Below, piece by piece: positions 25,040-32,445 of a stretch of 64,000 bases of DNA. A program made the translations under genes and the position numbers. Each line of letters starts with the position of its first letter. The stretch's first letter is position 1. The notes beneath the pieces were generated by a model, which was not told the origin of the DNA, did no database searches, and saw only the letters and a list, made by a program, of their open reading frames with translations. Origin of the DNA: Verrucosispora sp. NA02020 (GTDB lineage: Bacteria > Actinomycetota > Actinomycetes > Mycobacteriales > Micromonosporaceae); assembly GCF_013364215.1 (NCBI RefSeq), contig NZ_CP054923.1:2976001-3040000 (forward strand), in the 5' to 3' direction.

Positions 25040-25867
25040 ATGCCGACGACCGCGCTGGGGGCGTTCCTCACCGCCCGACGCGCCCGGTTGACCCCGGGCG
25101 ACGTCGGCCTGGTCTCCAGTGGGACCCGGCGCGTCGCCGGGCTGCGGCGCGAAGAGGTCGCGGTGCTGGCCGGGGTGAGCGTCGACTACTACACCCGGCT
25201 CGAACAGGGCCGGGAGCGCAACCCGTCCTCGTCGGTGCTGGCCGCCGTGGCCCGTGCGCTCGACCTCGGGCCGGATGCCCACGACCATCTCTTCCGGCTG
25301 GCCGGGCTCGCACCTGGCAGTACGCCGACCCCCGCCCGACCGCAGGTCGGGCAGAGCCTGCGGGAACTACTCGACGCCTGGCCGGACACCCCGGCCGTGG
25401 TCATCGACCGGCGACTCGACCTGCTGGCCGGCAACGCGCTGGCCGACGCGTTCTACGCGGACTTCGCCGAGGCGGACAACCTCGTCCGGATGGCCTTCCT
25501 CGACCCTGCCGGCACGACGTTCTTCGCCGACTGGCGTCGTACCGCCGAGGCGTGTGTGGCGAACCTGCGTCTGGCCCTCGGCCACGACCCGCACGACCGG
25601 CGGGCGCGGGAGCTGGTCGAGGAGATGGGTGCCGCGAGCCCAGAGTTCCGCAGGTTGTGGGGGCGGCACGACGTGCAGGGCAAGACGCACGAGGCGAAGA
25701 CGTTCCGGCACAGCGCGGTGGGCGAGCTGACGCTGTCGTACCACGCGTTCGACGTACGGGACGCGCCCGGCCAGCAGTTGATCGTGTACCGGGCCGAGCC
25801 GCACAGCCGCAGCGCCGAGGCACTGCGGCTGCTGGGCACCCTGGCCGCCAGCCGCTGGCTCCGCTGA
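25040..25867 (+). CDS. XRE-family regulator with MmyB-like ligand-binding domain
   Basis: A 275-residue regulator. The N-terminal XRE helix-turn-helix (about 8-80) contains RVAGLRREEVAVLAGVSVDYYTRLEQGRE, the standard form of this actinobacterial family. The C-terminal domain (about 100-270) is MmyB-like, thought to bind a fatty-acid-like or hydrophobic ligand. ATG 25040 starts right before the conserved LGAFLTARRARL segment. Divergent placement from the amidohydrolase operon and a palindrome between them suggest it represses that operon and is released by the substrate. Confidence 0.9.
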   Translation: MPTTALGAFLTARRARLTPGDVGLVSSGTRRVAGLRREEVAVLAGVSVDYYTRLEQGRERNPSSSVLAAVARALDLGPDAHDHLFRLAGLAPGSTPTPARPQVGQSLRELLDAWPDTPAVVIDRRLDLLAGNALADAFYADFAEADNLVRMAFLDPAGTTFFADWRRTAEACVANLRLALGHDPHDRRARELVEEMGAASPEFRRLWGRHDVQGKTHEAKTFRHSAVGELTLSYHAFDVRDAPGQQLIVYRAEPHSRSAEALRLLGTLAASRWLR

Positions 25868-25888
25868 GCCGCGAACCCAACCTGGCCC

Positions 25889-26020
25889 CTATCCGTCCGT
25901 CCTCGCTTGCCGGTGCGCGTCGCTGCCCTCGCGATAGAAGACGTATCCCGCGTGGTGCAGGACGTCCCCGTCGAAGGTGCCGTCCGCGCTGAACAGGCCC
26001 CCGAATCTCGAATTCGCCAT
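25889..26020 (-). pseudogene. Remnant of a second Atu4866-domain gene
   Basis: Translating the minus strand from ATG 26020 to the TAG at 25889 gives 43 residues that include FSADGTFDGDVLHHAGYVFYR. This is the C-terminal signature of Atu4866 domains, parallel to GRFTDGVLYHAGYVLRR in the gene at 24184. The N-terminal two thirds of the domain are absent upstream. Its location next to the regulator suggests a decayed tandem duplicate. Confidence 0.7.
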
Positions 26021-26093
26021 GTCGACCACGGTAGGTATCCGGTCCGGCAACAGCCTGGTCCCAGTACTCCCAGGAAGAACGCGCTACCCGCCC

Positions 26094-26555
26094 TTACGGC
26101 CGGCTCTCATGACGCCGGAGTTCTCGTGTGAGGACGGGGATCATCACCGCCGCAGGGACGACGTGCAGCCCGAGGAGGGCGGCGATGGTCGCGACGTTTC
26201 CGCCGGCCAGGAACGGCGGGATCATCGAGACCACAGTCAGGGCCACCGTGGTCCACACGAAACGTAGGGCGGGACGGGCGCTCCAGCGGAGCAGGGCGGC
26301 GGCGATGACGACGCCCACGAGCGAGAAGAAGCCGGTCACCATCGTGAACCCACCTAACGGGATCGCCTCGCCACCCTCGGGGAGCGCGAAGTCGACACCC
26401 ACCACCCGGGCGAGTGCGGCGGCGAGGGTGGTCACGACCATCGCCGCGAGCGCGGCGACGAGACCGATGCCGACGAGTCGGCCGAATCGACGGGTACGGC
26501 GGGGGCGGTCCGCTGCCGGACCGGCGACGACATCGGCGTCATGTGTGCTGCTCAT
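26094..26555 (-). CDS. DUF6069 four-helix membrane protein
   Basis: A 153-residue integral membrane protein with a basic cytosolic start and four predicted helices (about 27-50, 67-90, 97-117, 122-143). The helix pattern with GLVAALAAMVVTTLAAALAR and PPFLAGGNVATIAAL fits DUF6069. ATG 26555 follows GAGGAGGAACGAC, a strong ribosome-binding site. It is 28 bp downstream of the sigma-factor gene and probably co-transcribed with it. Its role, perhaps modulating or responding to the sigma factor, is unknown. Confidence 0.75.
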   Translation of the reverse strand: MSSTHDADVVAGPAADRPRRTRRFGRLVGIGLVAALAAMVVTTLAAALARVVGVDFALPEGGEAIPLGGFTMVTGFFSLVGVVIAAALLRWSARPALRFVWTTVALTVVSMIPPFLAGGNVATIAALLGLHVVPAAVMIPVLTRELRRHESRP

Positions 26556-26583
26556 GTCGTTCCTCCTCTCGTTCCTCGTCGGA

Positions 26584-27576
26584 TCAGGCCCGGGACTGCT
26601 CGGTGTCGTCCGCCGGTAGCGACGTCGGCACACCGAGCCGGGGGAACTGGTCGGCGTGGAACGTGATGATCTCGGTGATCGCGCCGCCGCTGATGCGCAG
26701 GACGTCGATGGTCAGCGGCAGGTACGCGCTTGCACCCTCTCGCCGGTGGTAGAAGGCGACGGCGGGCTGCCGGTTCACCCTGGTGGGGATGCCACGCAGG
26801 TTCAACATGTTCTCGAAGCCGTTGTCGACCCAGTCCTTCACCACCGGGTCGCGACCGACGTACAGGCCCGGGGTGGGCGGCATCGAGCAGCGGACGTCCT
26901 CCCGCAGCAGCGCGGTGAGCCCACCGATGTCCGTGGCCACACTGGCGTCGGTGTAGCGGCGTACCAGCTCGCGGGTCCCGGCGTCTTCCTCGCCGCCGGT
27001 CCAGTCCTGGCGCTCGGCGGGCAGGTGCTCCCGCATGCCGGCGCGGGCCCGCTGCAACGCGCTGTTCACGGAGTTGACCGAGTCCCCCAGGAGTTCCGCC
27101 ACGTCCTTCGCCGGCCAGCCGAGCACCTCGCGCAGGATCAGCACGGCCCGTGGGCGCGGCGCGAGATGCTGGACCGCGACCAGGTACGCCAGCTCGATCG
27201 TCTCCCGCGCGACGGCGACCGCCTCCGGCTCGTCCGCGTCGCCGGTGGTCAACTCGTCGAGCAGCCGGTCCGGGTAGGGCTGCAACCAGAGCACCTCGCC
27301 GCCGGTCGCCGGCTCCGGGCGGCGCTTGGCGAGCAGGTCCAGGCAGGCGTGGGTGGCGATCCGGTACAGCCAGGCCCGGAACGTGGACCGTCCCTCGAAT
27401 GTCTCCCGCCGACGCCAGGCTCGCAGGAACGTCTCCTGCACGGTGTCCTCGGCGTCCTCGAACGACCCCAGCATCCGGTAGCAGTGCACGTGCAGTTCCC
27501 GCCGGTGCCGTTCCGCCAGCCCCGAGAACGCCGACTCGTCGACCTCGCCCAGACCACTCATGACCTGCTCGCCCAT
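26584..27576 (-). CDS. ECF sigma factor with SnoaL-like C-terminal domain
   Basis: A 330-residue sigma factor. Region 2 (about 15-85) has CYRMLGSFEDAEDTVQETFLRAWR, region 4 (about 140-190) has PRAVLILREVLGWPAKDVAELL, and a C-terminal SnoaL-like domain (about 210-325) ends near FHADQFPRLG. Such C-terminally extended ECF factors regulate themselves through the SnoaL domain and lack a classical anti-sigma factor. ATG 27576 has AGG 8-10 nt upstream; ATG 27561 is an alternative. It heads an operon with the DUF6069 protein. Target promoters are not evident in the window. Confidence 0.88.
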   Translation of the reverse strand: MGEQVMSGLGEVDESAFSGLAERHRRELHVHCYRMLGSFEDAEDTVQETFLRAWRRRETFEGRSTFRAWLYRIATHACLDLLAKRRPEPATGGEVLWLQPYPDRLLDELTTGDADEPEAVAVARETIELAYLVAVQHLAPRPRAVLILREVLGWPAKDVAELLGDSVNSVNSALQRARAGMREHLPAERQDWTGGEEDAGTRELVRRYTDASVATDIGGLTALLREDVRCSMPPTPGLYVGRDPVVKDWVDNGFENMLNLRGIPTRVNRQPAVAFYHRREGASAYLPLTIDVLRISGGAITEIITFHADQFPRLGVPTSLPADDTEQSRA

Positions 27577-27672
27577 CACGCCATCCTCATGCCTCGCCGC
27601 ATCCTGACATAGGTATGACGGGCGCGGGCCCGACAACTCATCACTCCTGCCCGCAGCGCCGGATGCGCAAGG

Positions 27673-27722
27673 GAGGTGGGTAGATCTGTTGTCGTTGGGG
27701 CGACAACAGATCTACCCACCTC
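27673..27722. terminator. Terminator after the TetR gene
   Basis: A perfect 22-bp stem (27673-27694 with 27701-27722, reading GAGGTGGGTAGATCTG...) and a 6-nt loop TTGGGG. It directly abuts the TetR stop codon on the minus strand. Confidence 0.9.
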
Positions 27723-28322
27723 TCAGGTCGGCGGCCAGTGCCGCAGGGCGGCGTCGGCCACGCGTTGGAGGTCCTCGCGTGTCGCGCCGCCCGCCGCCTG
27801 CACGGCCATTCCGTTCGCGATCGTCATGACGAATCGGGCGATCAGGTCCGGGTCGGCGTCGGCGGGCAGATCCCCCTTCTCGACGGCCAGCTGGAACCGG
27901 TCGCGGAGGTGCTGCTGACCTCGGGCGCGCCAGGCGGCCAGGGTGTCGCGCGCGACCTGACCGGTCTCGCCGACGACCAGTGCGCCCTGGACGCCCAGGC
28001 AGCCGGCGGGGCATCCGGGCCGGGTGTTGGCCTGAACCGAACCGGTGAGGAAAGCGGTCGCCACCTCGCGGGCGGTGGGTGCTCCCAGCGCCTGGACGAC
28101 GTAGGCGCCGGGACCTTCCTCGTAGCGTTGCAGGGCCAGGTGAAAGAGCTGCTCCTTGTTGCCGAAGGCCGCGTACATGCTGGTGCGGGAGATGCCCATC
28201 GCCTCGGTCAGGTCGGCCAGGCTGGCTCCTTCGTAGCCCTGCTTCCAGAAGACCGTCATGGCCTTCTGAAGTGCCGCCTCGGCGTCGAACCCGCGCGGCC
28301 GACCCAGTTGCACCTTCTCCAC
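27723..28322 (-). CDS. TetR-family repressor of the divergent SDR
   Basis: A 199-residue TetR-type regulator. Its N-terminal helix-turn-helix (about 10-57) contains GRPRGFDAEAALQKAM and GISRTSMYAAFGNKEQLF, and the ligand domain (about 75-199) contains the common PGCPAGCLGVQGAL segment of the C-terminal TetR_C group that regulates oxidoreductases. It is divergent from the short-chain dehydrogenase, with two identical ACCGATCGGT boxes between them, so it most likely represses both genes. A strong terminator follows. Confidence 0.9.
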   Translation of the reverse strand: MEKVQLGRPRGFDAEAALQKAMTVFWKQGYEGASLADLTEAMGISRTSMYAAFGNKEQLFHLALQRYEEGPGAYVVQALGAPTAREVATAFLTGSVQANTRPGCPAGCLGVQGALVVGETGQVARDTLAAWRARGQQHLRDRFQLAVEKGDLPADADPDLIARFVMTIANGMAVQAAGGATREDLQRVADAALRHWPPT

Positions 28323-28344
28323 ACGACCATCCTACCCCTTGTGC

Positions 28345-28390
28345 ACCGATCGGTTCAGAAGTGCTACGGTCTAGTTCCGTACCGATCGGT
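28345..28390. promoter_or_regulatory. Twin TetR operator
   Basis: Two identical palindromes ACCGATCGGT (28345-28354 and 28381-28390), spaced 36 bp start to start, extend outward as GCACCGATCGGTTC and GTACCGATCGGTGC. They flank the shared promoter region of the divergent TetR and SDR genes. The spacing of about 3.4 helical turns may allow two dimers to act together. Confidence 0.75.
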
Positions 28391-28413
28391 GCGGAAGTTT
28401 GGGGAGGTCAGAA

Positions 28414-29163
28414 ATGCGTAGGCTGGAAGGCAAGACCGCCGTCGTCACGGGAGGCGGCACCCGGGGGATCGGCCGGGCCACCGCTGCCCGACTGGTGGCC
28501 GAGGGTGCGCACGTGTTCATCACCGGCCGACGCGAGGCCGAGTTGGACGAGGCGGTGCAGACCATCGGCGCGGGCGTGACGGCCGTACCCGGCGACATCA
28601 CCGTCCCGGCGGACCTGGACCGGCTCTACGACAGGGTCGCGGCCCACGGTCGCGGGCTGGACGTCCTCTTCGCCAACGCGGCCACGGCCTCGTTCGCGAC
28701 CATCGAGACGATCACCGAGCGGGACCTCGACCAGATCTTCGGGGTCAACGTCAAGGGCACCCTCTTCACTGTGCAGAAGGCGCTCCCGGTGCTGAACCAC
28801 GGCGCCTCGGTGATCATCAACGCCTCCACCGCCGCCGATCGCGGCACTGCGGGCTTCGGCGCGTACGCGGCCTCCAAGGCGGCCCTGCGGACCTTCACCC
28901 GCATCTGGGCCAACGAACTCAAGGCACGCGGCATCCGGGTGAACGCCATCTCACCCGGCCCGATCGACACCTCCGGCATCACCGAACTCGTCGGCGAGGA
29001 GAACGCGACGGCCTTCAAGGCCAACGAGGCGGCCCGGATCGCCATCGGACGCATGGGACGCACCGAGGAGATCGCTGCCGCAGTGGCCTTCCTCGCCTCC
29101 GCCGACAGCAGCTTCATGCTCGGCGCCAACCTGTACGTCGACGGCGGCGAGAACCAGATCTGA
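28414..29163 (+). CDS. Short-chain dehydrogenase/reductase
   Basis: A 249-residue classical SDR. The NAD(P) motif TGGGTRGIG is at about residue 12, NAATASF follows strand 4, catalytic Ser is in INAST, and YAASK holds the Tyr/Lys pair (about 151-155). The PGPIDTSGI loop and C-terminal LYVDGGENQI complete the fold. GRRE after strand 2 suggests NADPH preference. ATG 28414 follows GGGGAGG. It is controlled by the divergent TetR through twin operators. The substrate is unknown; related TetR-SDR pairs respond to small electrophiles or quinones. Confidence 0.9.
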   Translation: MRRLEGKTAVVTGGGTRGIGRATAARLVAEGAHVFITGRREAELDEAVQTIGAGVTAVPGDITVPADLDRLYDRVAAHGRGLDVLFANAATASFATIETITERDLDQIFGVNVKGTLFTVQKALPVLNHGASVIINASTAADRGTAGFGAYAASKAALRTFTRIWANELKARGIRVNAISPGPIDTSGITELVGEENATAFKANEAARIAIGRMGRTEEIAAAVAFLASADSSFMLGANLYVDGGENQI

Positions 29164-29175
29164 GGATGCGCTGCA

Positions 29176-30855
29176 CTACTCGGGACAGGCGTCGCCCGGG
29201 TCGTCGCCGAAATCGCCGAGGAAGAAGTCGAACGTCAAGCCCTGGCCATCTATTTCGAGCAGGGTGCTGTGCGACAGGCCGCACTCACCGCCGAAGGTCG
29301 CGGTGACGGTGTAGACCCCCGGCGGCACGCCGGTCAGGGCGTAGCTGCCGTCGGCGGCGGAGGTGGTCTGGTATCCGCCGGGCTGCAACTGGACCACCGC
29401 CCCCGCCAACGGCAGGAAGTATTCGTTCCACACGTTCCCGGACAGGCTCGTCGCCGACCTCACGGTGAACTCACCGTCGCCCTTGTCGCTCACCCGGTTT
29501 CCGTCGGCGACCGCCGCCGCGTAGACCGGGCGGGAACCCCTGGTGTCGCCGACGTCGAGGGTGACGGTAGCCGTGCCACCCGGCGTGGCGGCATTCACCG
29601 TGTTACCGAGTCCCGCGTCGCCCATGCTGTACCGGAAGGCGATGACGTTCGTGTCTCCGCGTGCGTCGAACCGTACGGTGATCTGTCCACCCCCGGTGAC
29701 CTCGCTGCCGTGCGGGAACGTGACCGTCGGCGGCAGCGGCACGGCCAGCTTCGCCAGCTCCGTCGAGGTCTCGACGGAGGTGTACACCCGTACGTCGTCG
29801 ACGAGACCTGTGAAGAAGCCGTCGTCGCCACCGTTCCACCTGCGTTTGCCGACCGCCACCTCTGCGGTGGCGTCGAACCCGCCGACCAGGGTCGTGGTCG
29901 CGGCCTGGGCGACACCGTTGACGTACAGGGTCATCGTCTTGGTGCTCGCGTCGTAGACGCCGGCAAGATGGGTCCACCTGTCCACCGTCGGTGCCGCGTC
30001 GGACAGCACGCTGTGCAGGGCGGCGTCGTCGGTGTCGGCGGCGGCCATGGAGAACCGCCAGCGCTGGTCACCGCCGGAGTAGCCGAGGTGGTATGCGGAC
30101 GTCCGCGAGCCGCCCACGCTGACCACGGTCTGCACGTCGCCACCCGACGTCGAGCTGATCCTGGCCCAGGCGGTGACGGTGAAACTCGCGTCGGTCCGGA
30201 TCGGGGTGGACGCGCCGGTGAGAGGATGCGGCGTGTGGATCGCGGCGGTCCTGGTCGCCGCAGTCGTGCCCGGCAGCGACAGCGCGGTGCCCACCCCGGA
30301 CCGGCCGGCGACCCGGACCGCAGGCTCACCGAGTGTCAGGGCGTTGCCGTGGCCGGAGACATCGGTCGCGACGACGCCCGTCTCCTCGAACGTCCAGTGG
30401 GCGGCAGGACCGGAGTCGGCTCGGACGACGAACGTGTACGTCACCTGAGTGGAGATCCGGCCCGCATGACTCTTCGACCAGACATGGAGCACGTTGACGC
30501 CGTCATGCTCGGGTGCCACCGTGATCGATGCTCCGTGGTCGGTCGGCCGCGCCACGACGGTCTCCGCTGCGCTCACCACACCGGAGTCGAGGCTGTAGGC
30601 GTACTCCTTCACCTCGTGCGCACGGGTCGTCGGCGGGATCACCTCGAACGTGCCGGGCAGTCCGACGCCGCCGCGCGGCGCACCGTCGCCGAGGTAGTCG
30701 CTGGAGGTCACCGCCGCCGGTGGCGGTGGCGCCTCGGGCGAGGTGGACGCTGCCGCCCCGGCTGAGGTGGGCGCTGCCAGCGGCGACGACACCAGTGCCA
30801 GCGTCAACCCCACCGTCCACCAACGCCGAGACGCACCCGTGCGATCACCAGCCAC
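29176..30855 (-). CDS. Secreted LamG-domain protein
   Basis: A 559-residue secreted protein. It has a signal peptide (to about 35), an Ala/Pro-rich segment, an N-terminal Ig-like region (about 60-145), a LamG/concanavalin-like domain (about 150-365, with AHWTFEETG, TVTAWARIS and GLVDDVRVYTSVE), a second Ig-like stretch, and a C-terminal carboxypeptidase-regulatory-like beta domain (about 470-535, AGAVVQLQPGGYQTTSAADGSYAL). It ends in an acidic Asp-rich tail with two cysteines bracketing the last domain. It has no catalytic domain, so an adhesive or carbohydrate-binding role is likely. No operon partner. Confidence 0.8.
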   Translation of the reverse strand: MAGDRTGASRRWWTVGLTLALVSSPLAAPTSAGAAASTSPEAPPPPAAVTSSDYLGDGAPRGGVGLPGTFEVIPPTTRAHEVKEYAYSLDSGVVSAAETVVARPTDHGASITVAPEHDGVNVLHVWSKSHAGRISTQVTYTFVVRADSGPAAHWTFEETGVVATDVSGHGNALTLGEPAVRVAGRSGVGTALSLPGTTAATRTAAIHTPHPLTGASTPIRTDASFTVTAWARISSTSGGDVQTVVSVGGSRTSAYHLGYSGGDQRWRFSMAAADTDDAALHSVLSDAAPTVDRWTHLAGVYDASTKTMTLYVNGVAQAATTTLVGGFDATAEVAVGKRRWNGGDDGFFTGLVDDVRVYTSVETSTELAKLAVPLPPTVTFPHGSEVTGGGQITVRFDARGDTNVIAFRYSMGDAGLGNTVNAATPGGTATVTLDVGDTRGSRPVYAAAVADGNRVSDKGDGEFTVRSATSLSGNVWNEYFLPLAGAVVQLQPGGYQTTSAADGSYALTGVPPGVYTVTATFGGECGLSHSTLLEIDGQGLTFDFFLGDFGDDPGDACPE

Positions 30856-31617
30856 CTGACACCCCCGTGATCAAGCCAGTCGATGCACGAACAGTAGGCA
30901 TCGAGGACGTTCGGTGTAAAGAGCGATCACAAGACGTAGCCACAGACGGGTGCGCCGTCCCTACCGGAGCGCGATGAGGCTCCGATAGGGACGCTTGTTC
31001 CCGAAGTCAGGACCGACGATGCGGCGCAGACCAGCGCCCGATACGGTCGCAGCCCCGGCGAACGCCACGGCCGGATCGACCGGTGGACGCGTTCACCTCC
31101 GGCGCCGGAACCGCAACGGTCCCGGCCATCGGTCACGTTCGGCAACCCGCGACCACGCGCGGACCGAGGCGTGATGCAGCCCGGGGCGAGGCCACTGCAT
31201 CTCCCGCCCCGGCTCGGGCCCGCAGCGACGGCTTCGCACCGGACGAGTGAACCTCTGCCGCTCTCCCCGGCGCCACCGCACGATCAGCGGTTCGGGAAGG
31301 CCATGAATGACGAGGGCGGCGGCGTTGTCGGACTGACAGTGACCATCGGGAGGCGGCGGCGAAAGCCGGATAGGTAGACCGATGGCGGACGGCACGATGA
31401 GAGGACGCGTAGACATGATCCCTCTGAAGACCTGACGAAAGGCACGGAAAGAGAGCCGACGACGAGGTCGGCGACCGATGCGCGGAGCGGTGTCAGGTCT
31501 ACAGAGCGGGCGGGGTCACGCGGGGTGATGTCCTCTCGGAGGGGGCACAGGAAGACGGTCTCGCTGAAACATAGGCCGCAACCGGGTGGAGAGGCCACCG
31601 ATTAGTCCTGCTGTCGC
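30856..31617. other. Gene-poor stretch with one hairpin
   Basis: No convincing gene. A stem-loop with arms GTCCCTACCGGAGC (30957-30970) and GCTCCGATAGGGAC (30979-30992, one mismatch) looks like an orphan terminator or small-RNA end. A minus-strand frame at 31093-31416 (107 residues, start MSTRPLIV) has a fair ribosome-binding site (AGAGGG) but no recognisable family. It is left unannotated. Confidence 0.5.
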
Positions 31618-32247
31618 CTAGCCATCGGTCTCTGCCACCTGCTGGTCCGGCGGCGCGAGGAGGCGCTGCAGCAGCAGCAGGCCGCTCTTGATGTCGGCGC
31701 TCCCGTCGAGCAGCCACTGGGTGCTGAGGCCGTCGGCCGCCGCGAGGACGAGCGAGGCCGCCTGGTCCAGGGGGATGTCTGTGCGTACGACCCCGGCCTC
31801 CTGACCTTCGGCGAGAAGTCCTGCGATCTTCTCGCGCAGGTCGGCGTACCGCTCGGAGAAGTGGGCGCGCGAGCGCTCGTTGCCGGCCTCCAGGGCGTGG
31901 GCCACCATGCTGTTCAGCAACGACATCAGCCCGGGTACGCGCATGCTGTGCTCGGTCGACTGATGGATGAGGTCGACGAAGCTGTCGTCTCCGTCGTACG
32001 CGGTCTCGAGGAAGCGGCGGTCGTGTTCCCGCAGCACCTCGATGAAGAGCTGCTCGCGGGTGCCGAAGTGGTGCTTGAGCACCGGATGCGTCACGCCGAT
32101 CGCCTCACCGATGGCGCGCAGTGAGGTGCCCTCGTATCCCAGCCGGTCGTAGACCGCCAGCACCTCGTCGATGATCTGCTGCCGCCGCGCGAGCCCCTTG
32201 GCGTACGGCCCCCGCTTCGGGCGGTCCCGCTTTTCCGGGTCGGTCAT
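31618..32247 (-). CDS. TetR-family repressor of the MMPL exporter
   Basis: A 209-residue TetR regulator. The N-terminal HTH (about 20-66) contains RRQQIIDEVLAVYDRLGYEGTSLRAIGEAIGVTHPVLKHHFGTREQLF, and the ligand domain follows. ATG 32247 has GGAGG 7 nt upstream; longer in-frame starts run into the operator region. It is divergent from the MMPL gene, with a 30-bp palindrome between them, so it should repress the exporter until a lipophilic ligand or drug binds. Confidence 0.9.
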   Translation of the reverse strand: MTDPEKRDRPKRGPYAKGLARRQQIIDEVLAVYDRLGYEGTSLRAIGEAIGVTHPVLKHHFGTREQLFIEVLREHDRRFLETAYDGDDSFVDLIHQSTEHSMRVPGLMSLLNSMVAHALEAGNERSRAHFSERYADLREKIAGLLAEGQEAGVVRTDIPLDQAASLVLAAADGLSTQWLLDGSADIKSGLLLLQRLLAPPDQQVAETDG

Positions 32248-32312
32248 GGCCCACCTCCAGAGCGATCGGCGGTCGGCATGGTGCGCCGCCTGCCCGATCC
32301 TATGACCACCAC

Positions 32313-32342
32313 CACGAAAATATCCAGTCGGATATTTTCGTG
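32313..32342. promoter_or_regulatory. TetR operator, perfect 30-bp palindrome
   Basis: CACGAAAATATCC and its complement (13-bp arms) surround AGTC. It is strikingly AT-rich for this genome and lies in the shared promoter of the TetR and MMPL genes, 66 bp before the TetR start. Confidence 0.85.
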
Positions 32343-32445
32343 CTAGCGTCTGCGGCACGACAGGCCGTGAGGTCGCGCTTCGTCGGCGGGAGCCGGGCGA
32401 GGTGCCCACACGGGACCTGTTCACCGAGACGCAGGAGGACACGGC

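Noticed and set aside
30957..30992. Hairpin as a named small RNA
   Set aside because: No promoter or known RNA family could be attached to it; reported only as an orphan hairpin.
31093..31416. A 107-residue minus-strand frame with a fair ribosome-binding site
   Set aside because: No family resemblance and weak codon bias; not enough to call a gene.
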